From: Chersky-267 sp963744115 | GTDB lineage: Bacteria; Chloroflexota; Limnocylindria; Limnocylindrales; CSP1-4 | Assembly: GCA_963744115.1 (NCBI GenBank) | Contig: CAVUSI010000003.1 | Location: 868,001-932,000 of the forward strand | Length of the DNA stretch: 64,000 nucleotides | Direction of reading: 5' to 3' | Shown: one piece after another, positions 24,271-33,415 of the stretch | Layout: each line of letters begins with the position of its first letter | How positions within the stretch are numbered: position 1 is the stretch's first letter | Notes under the pieces: model-generated | The model's database searches: none | The model's input: the letters and a program-made list of their open reading frames with translations, nothing else | What the model was told of the DNA's origin: nothing | Position numbers and translations under genes: made by a program

Positions 24271-25185
24271 ATGCCGTCGGTCCATCTCGGCTCGAGCCCG
24301 ACGGCCCGGATCGACGTCCGCAAGACCTACAAGCTGTACATCGGCGGAGCGTTCCCGCGGACCGAGTCCGGCCGGACCTACCCGGTGGCGACGCCGGGCG
24401 GCGACCCGCTCGCCAATGCCTGCCAGGCGTCGCGCAAGGACCTCCGCGATGCGGTCCGCGCAGCGCGCAAGGCGTTCGAACCGTGGGCCGCCCGGTCGGC
24501 GATGAACCGCGGCCAGATCCTGTACCGCGTCGCGGAGCTGATGGAGGGCCGGCGGGACCAGTTCGTCGCCGAGATCTCGGCGGGGGAGGGTCTCAACGCG
24601 GCCCGTGCCCGCGAGGCGGTCGACCGCGCGATCGATCGATGGGTCTGGTATGCGGGCTGGTCGGACAAGCTCGGCCAGGTCCTCGGAAGCTCCAACCCGG
24701 TCGCCGGCTCGTACTTCAACTTCACGATCCCCGAACCGACGGGCGTCGTCGGGATCGTCGCTCCCGAGCGCTCGTCCTTGCTCGGGCTGATCAGCCGCCT
24801 GGCTCCGGCCCTCGTCGGGGGCAACGTCGTCGTCGTCGTGGCGTCCGAGACACGGCCGCTCGCCGCCGTCACCCTGACCGAGGTCCTGGCCACGTCCGAC
24901 GTGCCCGGTGGGGTGGTCAATCTCCTGACCGGCCGGAAGGCCGAGCTCGTCCCGGTCCTCGCGGCGCACGTCGACGTCGACGCCATCGACACATGGGGGA
25001 TCGCCCCGGCCAGCCAGGCCGACGTCGAGAGCTCGGCGGCGGACAGCGTCAAGAGGGTCGCTCGGCGTCCCCGCGGGGTCGTCGACGAGCGCTTCGACTG
25101 GACCGACGACCGGGCGGCACAGCGCCCCGAATGGATCGCGGCCTTCCTCGAGATGAAGACGGTCTGGCATCCGATCGGCGCGTGA
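24271..25185 (+). CDS. Truncated aldehyde dehydrogenase paralogue without catalytic domain
   Basis: 304 residues that align with the first part of ALDH: YIGGAFPRTESGRTYPV, an N-terminal helical region with NRGQILYRVAELMEGRR, and a Rossmann part with TGVVGIVAPERSSLLGLISRLAPAL. After GGVVNLLTGRKAEL it diverges and ends, so both the Glu and Cys active-site regions are missing. The gene looks intact (normal codon use, clear stop) rather than decayed, and starts 1 base after the full-length gene stop. A structural or regulatory partner of the full enzyme is a reasonable guess. Similar full/short ALDH pairs are known to me from actinobacterial-type genomes, but I cannot check. Confidence 0.5.
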   Translation: MPSVHLGSSPTARIDVRKTYKLYIGGAFPRTESGRTYPVATPGGDPLANACQASRKDLRDAVRAARKAFEPWAARSAMNRGQILYRVAELMEGRRDQFVAEISAGEGLNAARAREAVDRAIDRWVWYAGWSDKLGQVLGSSNPVAGSYFNFTIPEPTGVVGIVAPERSSLLGLISRLAPALVGGNVVVVVASETRPLAAVTLTEVLATSDVPGGVVNLLTGRKAELVPVLAAHVDVDAIDTWGIAPASQADVESSAADSVKRVARRPRGVVDERFDWTDDRAAQRPEWIAAFLEMKTVWHPIGA

Positions 25186-25201
25186 CCCGACCGACCGCGA
25201 C

Positions 25202-25654
25202 GTGACCGCGACCGGCAGTGTCGAGCGACGGACGTACGTCAAGGCGGACCCGCGCGCCGTCTGGGCCACCCTCCACGACCCGGCCGCCCAGGACGTGCTT
25301 TACCCGGAGCTGACCCTCGGGCCGCCCGCCCCGAGCTGGCCGGCCGCCGGCGCGACCCGGTCGGCCCGTCTCCGGCTCGGGTTGCTCCGGACGAGCGTTC
25401 GGCTGGAGAGCCTGGAGGCCCGCCCGGAGACCCGCTTCCGGACGATCCTGGTCGGCGACGGGATCCACCTCGAACGGTCGTGGGTGCTCGAACCCGGTGC
25501 CGGCGGTGGGACGCGCATCGTCGCCCGGGCGGACCTGTGGACGGTGGGCCGGTCGGTGGCGCTGCTCGTCCGGGTCGGGCGTGGATCGGCCGCCACGATC
25601 GTCGAGACGAACCTGCGCATCCTCAAGGAGATGGCCGAGGGCGGTCAACGCTGA
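25202..25654 (+). CDS. SRPBCC/polyketide-cyclase-like protein
   Basis: 150 residues in a likely START/SRPBCC helix-grip fold: VERRTYVKADPRAVWATLHDPA at the start is the usual N-terminal strand and helix, followed by alternating strands (RFRTILVGDGIHLERSWVLEP) and a C-terminal helix (ATIVETNLRILKEMAEG). Such proteins bind hydrophobic ligands; no catalytic residues can be named. The GTG at 25202 starts 16 bases after the short ALDH gene, and the stop overlaps the start of the next carrier (TGATG), so all appear to be one operon. Confidence 0.5.
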   Translation: MTATGSVERRTYVKADPRAVWATLHDPAAQDVLYPELTLGPPAPSWPAAGATRSARLRLGLLRTSVRLESLEARPETRFRTILVGDGIHLERSWVLEPGAGGGTRIVARADLWTVGRSVALLVRVGRGSAATIVETNLRILKEMAEGGQR

Positions 25655-26667
25655 TGCCGCCCGCGGTCCTCGTGCTGCTGCTGACCGCGGCTGTCCTCCA
25701 TGCCGGCTGGAACATCCTGCTCAAGACGGCCGACGACCCGCTACGAACGGCGGGGCGGGGGATGGTCGTCGGGTCGGCCGTGCTCATCCCGGCCGCGACC
25801 GTCGGGTGGCTCGTCACCGGTCGTCCGGCGATCCCCCCGGAGGCGTGGGCCATCGCGCTGGCCTCGGGCAGCCTCGAGGCGCTGTATTTCTCGCTGCTCT
25901 CGGCGGCCTACGCCCGCGGGGACCTGTCGCTGGTCTATCCGATCGCCCGGGGCACCGCTCCGGTGCTGGCGGTCGCGATCGGGATCCTCTTCCTCGGTGA
26001 GCGGCTCGGTCCCGTGGGCACCGTCGGCGTGGCGCTGTTGCTCGTCGGGATCCTGTCGCTCCAGCGGCCGTGGGCCGTCTTCCGCCGATCGTCGGAGCTG
26101 ACGCCGAGGATGCGTCAGGCGGCCTGGCTGGCGGTCGCCACGGGCGTGACCATCGCGTCGTACTCGGCGGTCGACCTCAACGGGGCCCGGATCGTCGATC
26201 CGTGGTTGTACGTGGCGATGATCTGGGGGTTCACCGCCGCGATCCTGCTGATCGGCATCGCGGTCGTCGACCGGCGCGCCCGGGTGTCGGTGGGCCTGGC
26301 ACTGGCCTCGGTGGCCGTCGCGACCGAGACCGACGGCGTCGCCATCCTCGACGACCCGACGGTGGGTCGGCCGGCCGCCGCCCCCGCCCGCGGGGGTGAG
26401 CGCGGATCCCTGCTCCGATCCGACGATTGGGGCCGCGCGGCGGTCGGTGGGCTGATCACCGTCGGGGCCTACCTGCTCGTGCTCGTCGCCTTCCGGTTCG
26501 CGCCGTTGACCGCCGTCGCCCCGGTCCGCGAGTCGGCCATCGTCCTCGTCTCGGGCTGGGGATCGTTCCGGCTCGGGGAGGCGGCCACCCGGCGCGCTGG
26601 TCTGGGTCGCTTGGCCGCGGCCGCCATGATCGTGGTCGGGGCGATCCTCCTCGCCGTGGAGGCGTAG
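25654..26667 (+). CDS. EamA/DMT-family membrane transporter
   Basis: 337 residues with about ten membrane helices in two EamA repeats (first repeat residues about 1-140, second about 155-337). The loop LVYPIARGTAPVLAVAIGILFLGERL is the typical end of an EamA repeat, with the ExL motif (GERL). A hydrophilic insertion of about 45 residues (around TETDGVAILDDPT and RGGERGSLLR) sits in the second repeat. Substrate unknown. Start codon ATG overlaps the preceding stop. Confidence 0.5.
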   Translation: MPPAVLVLLLTAAVLHAGWNILLKTADDPLRTAGRGMVVGSAVLIPAATVGWLVTGRPAIPPEAWAIALASGSLEALYFSLLSAAYARGDLSLVYPIARGTAPVLAVAIGILFLGERLGPVGTVGVALLLVGILSLQRPWAVFRRSSELTPRMRQAAWLAVATGVTIASYSAVDLNGARIVDPWLYVAMIWGFTAAILLIGIAVVDRRARVSVGLALASVAVATETDGVAILDDPTVGRPAAAPARGGERGSLLRSDDWGRAAVGGLITVGAYLLVLVAFRFAPLTAVAPVRESAIVLVSGWGSFRLGEAATRRAGLGRLAAAAMIVVGAILLAVEA

Positions 26668-26684
26668 CCCGCGGCTCGGGACGC

Positions 26685-27620
26685 TCAGGTGCTCGGCGGC
26701 GCCTCAGCGGGCACGGACGCGCGCCCGAAGAGCCGGCGTGAACGGCGGCCGCTGTTCACGAGTCCGACGCCGCCCAGGATGATCGCCGTCCCGATCAGCG
26801 TCCGCAGGTCGATCGTCTCGTTGAGGACGGCCACGCCCAGGACGATCCCGACGATCGGCATGACGTAGGTGATCAGCGACAGGCGGGTCGGTCCGAGCCG
26901 GTGGATGAGCCGGAAGTAGATCAGGTACGCGAGCGAGGACCCGAACACACCGAGCCAGATGACGGCGAACCAGGCCTGGCTGGTGGTCGGCAGCTGGACC
27001 GGCGACTCGAAGACCAGCATCAGGACGGTGATGATCACCAGCGCGATCCCGACCTGGAAGAACGCCGGGACGGTCGGATGGTGGCCGCGCATCCTGGCGC
27101 GGACGAAGACGTTTCCAGCCGCGTAGGAGACCGATGCACCGAGGATCGCCAGCTCGCCGAGCGTCGAGTCGCCACGACCGCCGCTCAGCCCGTGGCTCAG
27201 CAGGACGATGACGCCGGCGAAGCCGACGATCAGCCCGACCAGCCGGTCCACGGTGATCGCCTCGTCGGCGAGGACGAGCGACGCGATGACGATCGTGACC
27301 AGGGGCGTCGTCGCCTGGAGGATCGTCGCCAGCGACGAGTCGATGTACTGCTCGCCCCAGGTGATCAGGCTGAACGGGACGACGATGTTGAAGACGGCCA
27401 TGACCACGAGCTTCCCGTAGGTCGACCGGTCGCGCGGGATCGGCGCCCGCGACAGCCGCAGCGCGACCGACAGGACGAGGACGCCGAAGAACAATCGCAG
27501 GGCGATCAGGGTGAACGGCTGGAGCGTCTGGACCCCGATCTTGATGAACAGGTAGCTGCTGCCCCAGAACAGCGAGATCAACCCGAACAGGAGCCAGTCG
27601 CGGGTCGTCGGTCGGGTCAT
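26685..27620 (-). CDS. EamA/RhaT-family drug/metabolite transporter
   Basis: 311 residues, ten predicted membrane helices. The N-terminus LFGLISLFWGSSYLFIKIGV is the classical EamA start, and the repeat ends read TTPLVTIVIASLVLADEAIT and YVMPIVGIVLGVAVLNETID. It converges on the other EamA gene but is only distantly similar to it. Substrate unknown; members export amino acids or metabolites. Confidence 0.5.
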   Translation of the reverse strand: MTRPTTRDWLLFGLISLFWGSSYLFIKIGVQTLQPFTLIALRLFFGVLVLSVALRLSRAPIPRDRSTYGKLVVMAVFNIVVPFSLITWGEQYIDSSLATILQATTPLVTIVIASLVLADEAITVDRLVGLIVGFAGVIVLLSHGLSGGRGDSTLGELAILGASVSYAAGNVFVRARMRGHHPTVPAFFQVGIALVIITVLMLVFESPVQLPTTSQAWFAVIWLGVFGSSLAYLIYFRLIHRLGPTRLSLITYVMPIVGIVLGVAVLNETIDLRTLIGTAIILGGVGLVNSGRRSRRLFGRASVPAEAPPST

Positions 27621-27665
27621 CGCCGGATGATACCGAAGATTGGCCTACCGGGATAGTCCAATGTT

Positions 27666-27767
27666 GCGACCGGGGAAGAGCGCTCTCGGTGGACGTCCAT
27701 GCCGGTACAACCGCCTCGAGCCGGGTCCGGTTGCATCGCGACGCGGGCTCGATCCCGGTCGCTACCA
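27666..27767 (+). other. Inverted repeat with a tRNA-like CCA end upstream of galK
   Basis: GCGACCGGG (27666-27674) and CCCGGTCGC (27754-27762) are perfect 9-base arms, 79 bases apart, and the right arm is followed by TACCA. The right end, GGGCTCGATCCCGGTCGCTACCA in two parts, looks like the T-arm and acceptor of a tRNA, but no D-arm or anticodon arm can be folded at the proper distance, so no tRNA is called. It could be a tRNA remnant or att-like scar, or a leader structure for galK. Confidence 0.5.
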
Positions 27768-27803
27768 TGCGTCCACGGGCCGACCGGCCGGTGAGGAGGA
27801 GTC

Positions 27804-29040
27804 GTGGATCCGCAGGCAGCCGCAGCAGCCGCCCTCGACCCGGTGACCCTGGCCGACGCCTTCGTCGCGGCGTTCCCCGAGGCGGACGCCGGCGACGAGC
27901 TCGACGTCGTCCGTGCCCCCGGCCGGGTGAATCTCATCGGCGAGCACACCGACTACAACGAGGGGCTCGTCCTTCCCGTGGCGATCGACCTCGAGCTCCG
28001 GATCGCGCGGCGCCCCCGATCGGACCGACGCGTCCGCCTCGCGCTCGCGGCGACCGGCGAGGTCGCCGAGCTCGACCTCGACCGGATCGGGCCCCCGAGC
28101 GGCGTCTGGCTCGACTACGTGGCCGGGACGGCCCTCGAGATGATCGCAGGCCGGCCTGCCGATCGTGGGCTTCGACGGCGTCCTGGCGAGCTCGATCCCA
28201 CAGGCGTCCGGCCTGTCGTCGTCGGCGGCGCTCGAGCTGGCCGCAGCGTGGGCCCTGTCGCCGCCGACCGGTCCCGGAGCCGATCCGCTGACGCTGGCCC
28301 GGATCGCCCAGCGGGCGGAGAACCGCTATGTCGGCGTCCAGTGCGGGCTGATGGACCAGTTCGCGTCGGCGAGCGGCGTCGCCGGCTGCGCCGTCCTGCT
28401 CGACTGCCGGTCGCTCGAGCATCGCCCGGTGACACTGCCCGCCGACATCGTCCTCGTGGTCGCCCACACCGGCATGCCTCGGACGCTCGGGACGTCCGAG
28501 TACAACGCCCGCCGGGCGGACTGCGAGCGGGCGGTGGCCGCGATCGCGACCCGCGAACCGACGGTCCGTGCGCTCCGCGACGTGGATCGCCCGATGCTGG
28601 CCCGCTGCCGGGACCTCATGGACCCGATCGCCTACCGGCGGGCCGAGCACGTCGTCGACGAGAACGCCCGGGTCGTCGCGGTCGAGGCAGCCCTCGGCGC
28701 CGGCGACCTCGAACAGGTCGGTCGGCTGTTCGCGGCCAGCCACGCTTCGCTGCGCGACCTCTTCGAGGTGAGCTCGCCCGAGCTCGATGCGCTGGCCGAG
28801 CTCGCCTGGTCGACGCCCGGCGTCGTGGCCTCGCGGATGACCGGGGCCGGGTTCGGAGGATGCACCGTGTCGCTGGTCCGTCCGGACGCGGTCGGGGCGT
28901 TCCGGTCGCGGGTCGAGCGCGACTACCCGGCTCGGACGGGTCGCTCGCCGCGCGTCTGGGCCGTCCGGGCGACCGACGGGGCGGGCCTCGTCACCGACCG
29001 GGACGTCAGCCCTTGGTCGAGCCCAGGGTCAGGCCGCTGA
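27804..29040 (+). CDS. galK: Galactokinase, +1 frame break
   Basis: Phosphorylates galactose at C1 in the Leloir pathway. Reading from the GTG at 27804 (AGGAGGAG just upstream), VRAPGRVNLIGEHTDYNEGLVLP is the galactokinase signature. The frame then leaves homology at about 28150-28158 (GGCCGGCC region); one base less gives AAGLPIVGFDGVL and continues with the ATP-binding motif IPQASGLSSSAALELA, then MDQFASASGVAG and MTGAGFGGCTVSLV (third GHMP motif). The joined protein would be about 411 residues, normal for GalK. The 3' end overlaps the convergent permease gene by 35 bases. Whether the break is real cannot be told here. Confidence 0.5.
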
Positions 29041-29911
29041 TGAACTGCTTCTGGGCGGCGAAGAACACGATCATCGTGGGCAGGGCCACGATGATCGCGC
29101 CGGCCGCGATGAGGTTGTTGTCGACGAAGAAGTTGCCCTTGAGGCTGTTGAGCGCGGAGGTGATCGGCATCCGCTCGCCGCTCTTCATCAGGATCAGCGC
29201 CCAGAAGAAGTCGTTGTAGATCCAGGTCGTCTCGAGCACGACCAGGGCCGCGAACGCCGGTCGGACCAGCGGCATGATGATCTTGCGGTAGATCTGGAAC
29301 ACGCCCGCGCCGTCGACCACCGCGGCCTCCGTCATCTCATGGGGCAGCGTCTTCATGTAGTTGCTGAGGACGAACGTGCAGAACCCGAGCTGGAACGCCA
29401 CGTGGATCGCGATGACGCCGAAGAACTGGTCGTACCAGATGCCGTTGTCGCTCAGGGGCGCCGGCAGCGGCAGGAGGAGGTACAGCCGGAACAGGGGCGT
29501 GATGATGACCTGCTGGGGCAGCAGGTTGCCCGCCGTGAAGATCATCAGGAAGACCAGGTTGAACCGCCAGCTGAAGCGGGACAGGACGAACGCCGCCATC
29601 GAGGCGAGGAGCAGGGTCAGGAAGACCGCCGGCACCACCACGATCACCGTGTTCAAGAAGTACGACGGGAGCTGGCCGGTGGTGAATGCCTTGACGTAGT
29701 TGTCGAAGTTGTACGACCCGCCGATCGATGCGTATCCGAGCCTGGAGGTGTCGTCGTACGGTCGGAGCGACGTGTAGAACGCGTAGAGCAGTGGGAAGAG
29801 CCAGACCACGGCCATCGTGAACAGGAAGACGTGAAGGCCGATCCGGCTCCAGCGGATCCCCGTCTTCTTCTGGACCTGGACGGCGGCTACCTCGGAGCTC
29901 ACGGCGGTCAT
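29006..29911 (-). CDS. Sugar ABC transporter permease (MalG/UgpE type)
   Basis: 301-residue inner-membrane subunit of a carbohydrate importer of the CUT1 class. Six membrane helices from about residue 26; the EAA loop reads LPHEMTEAAVVDGAGVFQIYRKIIMPL (about residues 185-211), the exact CUT1 pattern. The ATG at 29911 overlaps the stop of the MalF-type permease gene (ATGA). Third gene of the SBP-MalF-MalG unit; no ATPase lies nearby, which is common where one MsiK-like ATPase serves several CUT1 importers. Confidence 0.5.
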   Translation of the reverse strand: MTAVSSEVAAVQVQKKTGIRWSRIGLHVFLFTMAVVWLFPLLYAFYTSLRPYDDTSRLGYASIGGSYNFDNYVKAFTTGQLPSYFLNTVIVVVPAVFLTLLLASMAAFVLSRFSWRFNLVFLMIFTAGNLLPQQVIITPLFRLYLLLPLPAPLSDNGIWYDQFFGVIAIHVAFQLGFCTFVLSNYMKTLPHEMTEAAVVDGAGVFQIYRKIIMPLVRPAFAALVVLETTWIYNDFFWALILMKSGERMPITSALNSLKGNFFVDNNLIAAGAIIVALPTMIVFFAAQKQFISGLTLGSTKG

Positions 29912-30873
29912 CGGGACTCCTCGCGCAACGTCCGGCTGAGGTAGAGGATGATCGGGCCGACGGCGACCACGAGCAGCACGACGGCGATGGCCGAACCGAA
30001 CCCGATCCGGCTCGCCTCGCCGATGATGTTGTTCGTGACCAGGACCGAGAGCAGCTCGAGTCCGTTGAGGCCGCGGTTGATGATGAAGGCGAGGTCGAAC
30101 GCCCGGAGCGACTCGATGACCGTGATCACCAGGACCACGATGTTGATCGGCCGCATGACCGGGAACACGACCCGGAAGAACGTCTGGCTCTCCGTGGCGC
30201 CGTCGACTTTGGCGGCCTCACGGAGTGTCGGATCGACGCCCTTCAGTCCCGCGAGGTAAAGGATCATCACGTATCCCACCTGGCGCCAGCTCGCGAAGAC
30301 GAGGATGGCCCACAGGTTCAGGCTGGAGTTCCCGAGCCAGTCGACGGGTTTCACCCCGAAGCCCGCCAGGACCCCGTTCACCAGCCCCTGGTCGGTCGAC
30401 AGGAACAGCTGGGCGATGAACCCGATGATCGCCAGCGAGAGGACGACCGGCAGGTACAGGGCGCCCTGGTAGAACCGGGTGCCGCGGATCTCCTTGTCGA
30501 GGAGCACCGCGAAGAAGATCCCGAGCGGCGTCGCGATGAACAGGAAGACCCCGAGCCAGATCATGTTGTGGGTGATCGCCGGCCAGAACGGCGGATACGT
30601 CGTGACCAGCACGCGGTAGTTGTCGATCCCGACGAACTTGATCCGGTCGAGGCCGCCGATCCCGTTCCAGCTCGTGAACGACAGCACGATCGAGAACAGG
30701 GTCGGGATCCAGACCAGGAAGACGTGGACGAAGAGGGGGATCCCCAGCAGGAGGGCGAGGACCATCCAGTCGCGGCGGGTGAGGAGGCCGCGACCCTTCA
30801 GCCGCGGTGGAACGGGAGCAGCCCCGACCCCGTCCGGGGTCGGGGCTGCGGATCCGGCAACGTCAGACGTCAC
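29908..30873 (-). CDS. Sugar ABC transporter permease (MalF/UgpA type)
   Basis: 321-residue partner permease with about six helices after a Pro/Ala-rich tail. EAA loop: DPTLREAAKVDGATESQTFFRVVFPV (about residues 214-239). The stretch FVGIDNYRVLVT near residue 80 is the typical periplasmic loop before helix 2. It lies 23 bases after the substrate-binding protein gene and overlaps the MalG-type gene by 4 bases. Confidence 0.5.
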   Translation of the reverse strand: MTSDVAGSAAPTPDGVGAAPVPPRLKGRGLLTRRDWMVLALLLGIPLFVHVFLVWIPTLFSIVLSFTSWNGIGGLDRIKFVGIDNYRVLVTTYPPFWPAITHNMIWLGVFLFIATPLGIFFAVLLDKEIRGTRFYQGALYLPVVLSLAIIGFIAQLFLSTDQGLVNGVLAGFGVKPVDWLGNSSLNLWAILVFASWRQVGYVMILYLAGLKGVDPTLREAAKVDGATESQTFFRVVFPVMRPINIVVLVITVIESLRAFDLAFIINRGLNGLELLSVLVTNNIIGEASRIGFGSAIAVVLLVVAVGPIILYLSRTLREESR

Positions 30874-30896
30874 GGCGTTCGATCCGGTTCACCGGA

Positions 30897-32270
30897 TCAT
30901 TGTGCAGGAAGCGAGTCGTAGACGCCCTGGATCTTGGCCGTGTAGGCGGCCAGGTCCTGCGACGGGTTCTTGATGAAATCCTGCAGGAGTGCCTGCATGC
31001 CCTGCGCCCCGGCGAAGTCGGAGCGAGTGTCGCGGTCGAGGAACTGGGCGACGCCACCGGACGCCCCGATGATCTCGGCCATCTTGGTCTGCTGCGGGGT
31101 GAACGAGCTCGTGTCCGTCACCTTCGCTGCCGGGATCTGGCTGTGGTCCTTGCCGAGGAAGGCCAACTGTGCCTCAGGCGTCGCGAAGCACGCGAGCAGC
31201 GCCTTGTCGGCCGGGAGGTTCTTCGGAGCCTTGCTCAGGATCCACGCATCGACCGGGGCGTCGATCCCCATCTCGGAGTCGTACTGGGTCCCGAGGGTCG
31301 GGAACGGGAAGAAGTCGACGTCGGCCAGGTCCGCGGCCGGCACCTGCTGGGACGCGAACGTGCCCAGGAAGTACATCGCAGCCTTGTTGTTGGCCCACGT
31401 CTGGGCGCCTTCCTGCCAGGTCCGGCCGAGCGGGTCGGGCTGGGTGTAGGGCAGGAGCTCCGCCCACTTCTTGAACACCGCCTGGACCTTGGGATCCGTC
31501 CACTTCTGCTTGCCGGCCAGCAGGTCGGCATGGAACTGATACCCGTTCATGCGCATGTTGAGGATATCGAACGTGCCCATGGCCGGCCAGCCGTCCTTGT
31601 CGGCGAAGGCGAGCGGGATGAGGCCGTCGGCCTGGATCTTCTTGGCCAGGGTCACGAACTCGTCCCACGTCTTCGGGACGGTGTAGCCCTTCTCCTGGAA
31701 GAAGCTCTTCCGGTAGAGGACGACCCACGGATAGGAGACGATCGGCACCGCGTACTTCTTGCCGTCGTCACCCTGGGATGCCTTGGCCATGCCGTCCGTG
31801 TAGTTCGCGCCGATGGTCTGCCAGACGTCGTCGATCGCCGTCAGGAGGCTGTTTCGCGCCGGGAACCGGAGGCGCTCACCCGTGAACCACTTCACGATGT
31901 CCTCGGGCGTGGCCTGCATGAACGAGTTGAACTGGTCCTGGAAGTCGTTGTGGACCGAGGTCGAGACCGTTGCCTGGACCCCGGCCTTGTTGGTGCAGTA
32001 GTCGACCATCGCCTTGACGGACGACGCCGGTACCGTCTCGTGCTCGTTCGAACGGATCGTCGTCGTGCCGAGCGTGCCGGCAGTGGCCGGGCCCGAGGTG
32101 TACTTGGGGGGCACGGCCGGTGGGGCCGATGCGGCCGCTGCGCCTGATGCGGCCGCACCGGCGCTGGGCGTGCTGCCGGACGAGCTACACGCGGAGAACA
32201 GCATGAGGGCCACGGCTCCGAACGCGAGGCCCCTGAGCGCCAGGCTATGGCGCGGGGTGGATGCGACCAT
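30897..32270 (-). CDS. Extracellular sugar-binding lipoprotein, family 1
   Basis: 457 residues from the ATG at 32270, which has a strong AGGAGGAG site. Lipoprotein signal with lipobox FSAC, then an Ala/Pro/Ser tether. The mature part follows family-1 solute-binding proteins: GKKYAVPIVSYPWVVLYRKSFFQEKGYTVPKTWDEF in parts, AMYFLGTFASQQV and ASGGVAQFLDRDTR. Its sugar is unknown; the neighbouring galK and galT suggest a galactose-containing oligosaccharide. It leads the importer operon and is divergent from a DeoR-type regulator. Confidence 0.5.
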   Translation of the reverse strand: MVASTPRHSLALRGLAFGAVALMLFSACSSSGSTPSAGAAASGAAAASAPPAVPPKYTSGPATAGTLGTTTIRSNEHETVPASSVKAMVDYCTNKAGVQATVSTSVHNDFQDQFNSFMQATPEDIVKWFTGERLRFPARNSLLTAIDDVWQTIGANYTDGMAKASQGDDGKKYAVPIVSYPWVVLYRKSFFQEKGYTVPKTWDEFVTLAKKIQADGLIPLAFADKDGWPAMGTFDILNMRMNGYQFHADLLAGKQKWTDPKVQAVFKKWAELLPYTQPDPLGRTWQEGAQTWANNKAAMYFLGTFASQQVPAADLADVDFFPFPTLGTQYDSEMGIDAPVDAWILSKAPKNLPADKALLACFATPEAQLAFLGKDHSQIPAAKVTDTSSFTPQQTKMAEIIGASGGVAQFLDRDTRSDFAGAQGMQALLQDFIKNPSQDLAAYTAKIQGVYDSLPAQ

Positions 32271-32316
32271 GATCTCCTCCTGTGCAGTGCCGACATCGTG
32301 GTCAGCGGCCAACAGA

Positions 32317-32421
32317 AACCGACACAACCAAACGGATTGTCCGGTCGCCACACCGCTCCTGTCAAGATGCGAGGGAAGGATTTCTTTGTTTCTTGCTCGG
32401 ATTCGTTGACTTGTGTCGGTT
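32317..32421. promoter_or_regulatory. Inverted operator pair AACCGACACAA / TTGTGTCGGTT
   Basis: Perfect 11-base arms at 32317-32327 and 32411-32421, about 94 bases centre to centre, in the divergent promoter region between the sugar-binding protein and the DeoR regulator. A third, palindromic TGTCGCGACA is at 32436-32445. The left arm lies just after the -10 box of the importer promoter, where a repressor would block transcription. DeoR-family proteins are known to use spaced operators and looping; assignment to this regulator is inference. Confidence 0.5.
32336..32365 (-). promoter_or_regulatory. Sigma-70-type promoter of the sugar importer operon
   Basis: On the minus strand TTGACA (32365-32360) and GACAAT (32341-32336) are separated by 18 bases. 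This is the best housekeeping promoter in the window, in an unusually AT-rich stretch, and would start transcription about 60 bases before the SBP start codon. Confidence 0.5.
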
Positions 32422-32539
32422 CGGTGGTGCACTGTTGTCGCGACACGAACGGGCCGCCAGGTCGACGACCCGCCATTCGACAGGCGTCGAGGTCGACGAC
32501 GATGAGACCCGCGTCGTGCACGAGCCGCGGAGGGATCAC

Positions 32540-33415
32540 GTGCTAGCGCGCCAGCGCCAGGGGTACATCCTCGACCGGGTCCGGGAGGACGGCGGGGTCC
32601 GCGTCGCCGATCTCGTCCGTGAGCTCGGCGTGTCGGACATGACGATCCGGCGCGATCTGGAGCTGCTCCACGACCGCGGACTGATCGAGAAGGTCCACGG
32701 GGGCGCCACCGCACTCGACGGCAGTGCCCTCTTCGAGCCTGGGTTCGCGGCGAAGTCGGCCCTGCAGCAGAGCGAGAAGGACGCGATCGCGGACGCGGCC
32801 GTGGCCCTGGTCGAGCCGGGCACGGCCATCGGGATCTCAGCCGGGACGACCACCCACCGGATCGCCCGGCGGCTCGCCGACGTCGTGTCCCTGACCGTGG
32901 TGACGAACTCGCCGAGGGTCGCCGACGTCCTGCATGAGCTTGGCCGCTCGGACCAGACGATCATCCTGACCGGCGGCGTCCGGACGCCGTCGGATGCCCT
33001 GGTCGGGCCGTTCGCGGTCGCCGCCCTGCGGAGCGTCCATCTCGACCTCGTGTTCCTCGGCGTCCACGGCATGGATGAGCACTCGGGCTTCACCTCGCCG
33101 AACCTGAGCGAGGCGGAGACTGATCGTGCCTTGATCCAGTCGGGTCGTCGGCTCGTCGTGGTGGCCGATCATTCGAAGTGGGGGGTCGTCGGTCTGAGCT
33201 CGATCGCCCGACTCGATGAGGCCGACGTGCTCATCACCGACGACGGGCTCGACCGAGGCGCGCGGGAGGTCATCGCCGGTCGGGTGCGCCAGCTGATCGT
33301 CGTCGAACCGGATCGGAGCGACGCCCCGGGAGCTGTCCGACCGACCGCGGCGGACGCGCCGTTCGACGCGCCCGATGCCGCCGGCTCGTCGGTCGCGACG
33401 GGACTCCATGGCTGA
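32540..33415 (+). CDS. DeoR-family sugar-responsive transcriptional regulator
   Basis: 291 residues. N-terminal winged helix-turn-helix: RQRQGYILDRVREDGGVRVADLVRELGVSDMTIRRDLELL in parts is the DeoR signature; the C-terminal sugar-phosphate-sensing domain shows ISAGTTTHRIARRL, TVVTNSPRVADVL, IILTGGVRTP and VVVADHSKWG, all classic DeoRC motifs. GTG start at 32540 with GGAGGGA upstream. It is divergent from the sugar importer and overlaps galT (ATG inside its last codons), so it probably represses both and responds to a sugar phosphate. An extra 35-residue Ala/Asp-rich tail ends the protein. Confidence 0.5.
   Translation: MLARQRQGYILDRVREDGGVRVADLVRELGVSDMTIRRDLELLHDRGLIEKVHGGATALDGSALFEPGFAAKSALQQSEKDAIADAAVALVEPGTAIGISAGTTTHRIARRLADVVSLTVVTNSPRVADVLHELGRSDQTIILTGGVRTPSDALVGPFAVAALRSVHLDLVFLGVHGMDEHSGFTSPNLSEAETDRALIQSGRRLVVVADHSKWGVVGLSSIARLDEADVLITDDGLDRGAREVIAGRVRQLIVVEPDRSDAPGAVRPTAADAPFDAPDAAGSSVATGLHG

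Noticed and set aside
24271..25185. Frame break as the cause of the short aldehyde dehydrogenase
   Set aside because: No continuation of the ALDH sequence is found in another frame downstream; the next gene starts 16 bases later, so the truncation appears genuine.
27666..27767. tRNA gene (including a possible selenocysteine tRNA)
   Set aside because: Only the acceptor and part of a T-arm are convincing; no anticodon arm or TCA anticodon in a proper loop, so no tRNA was called.
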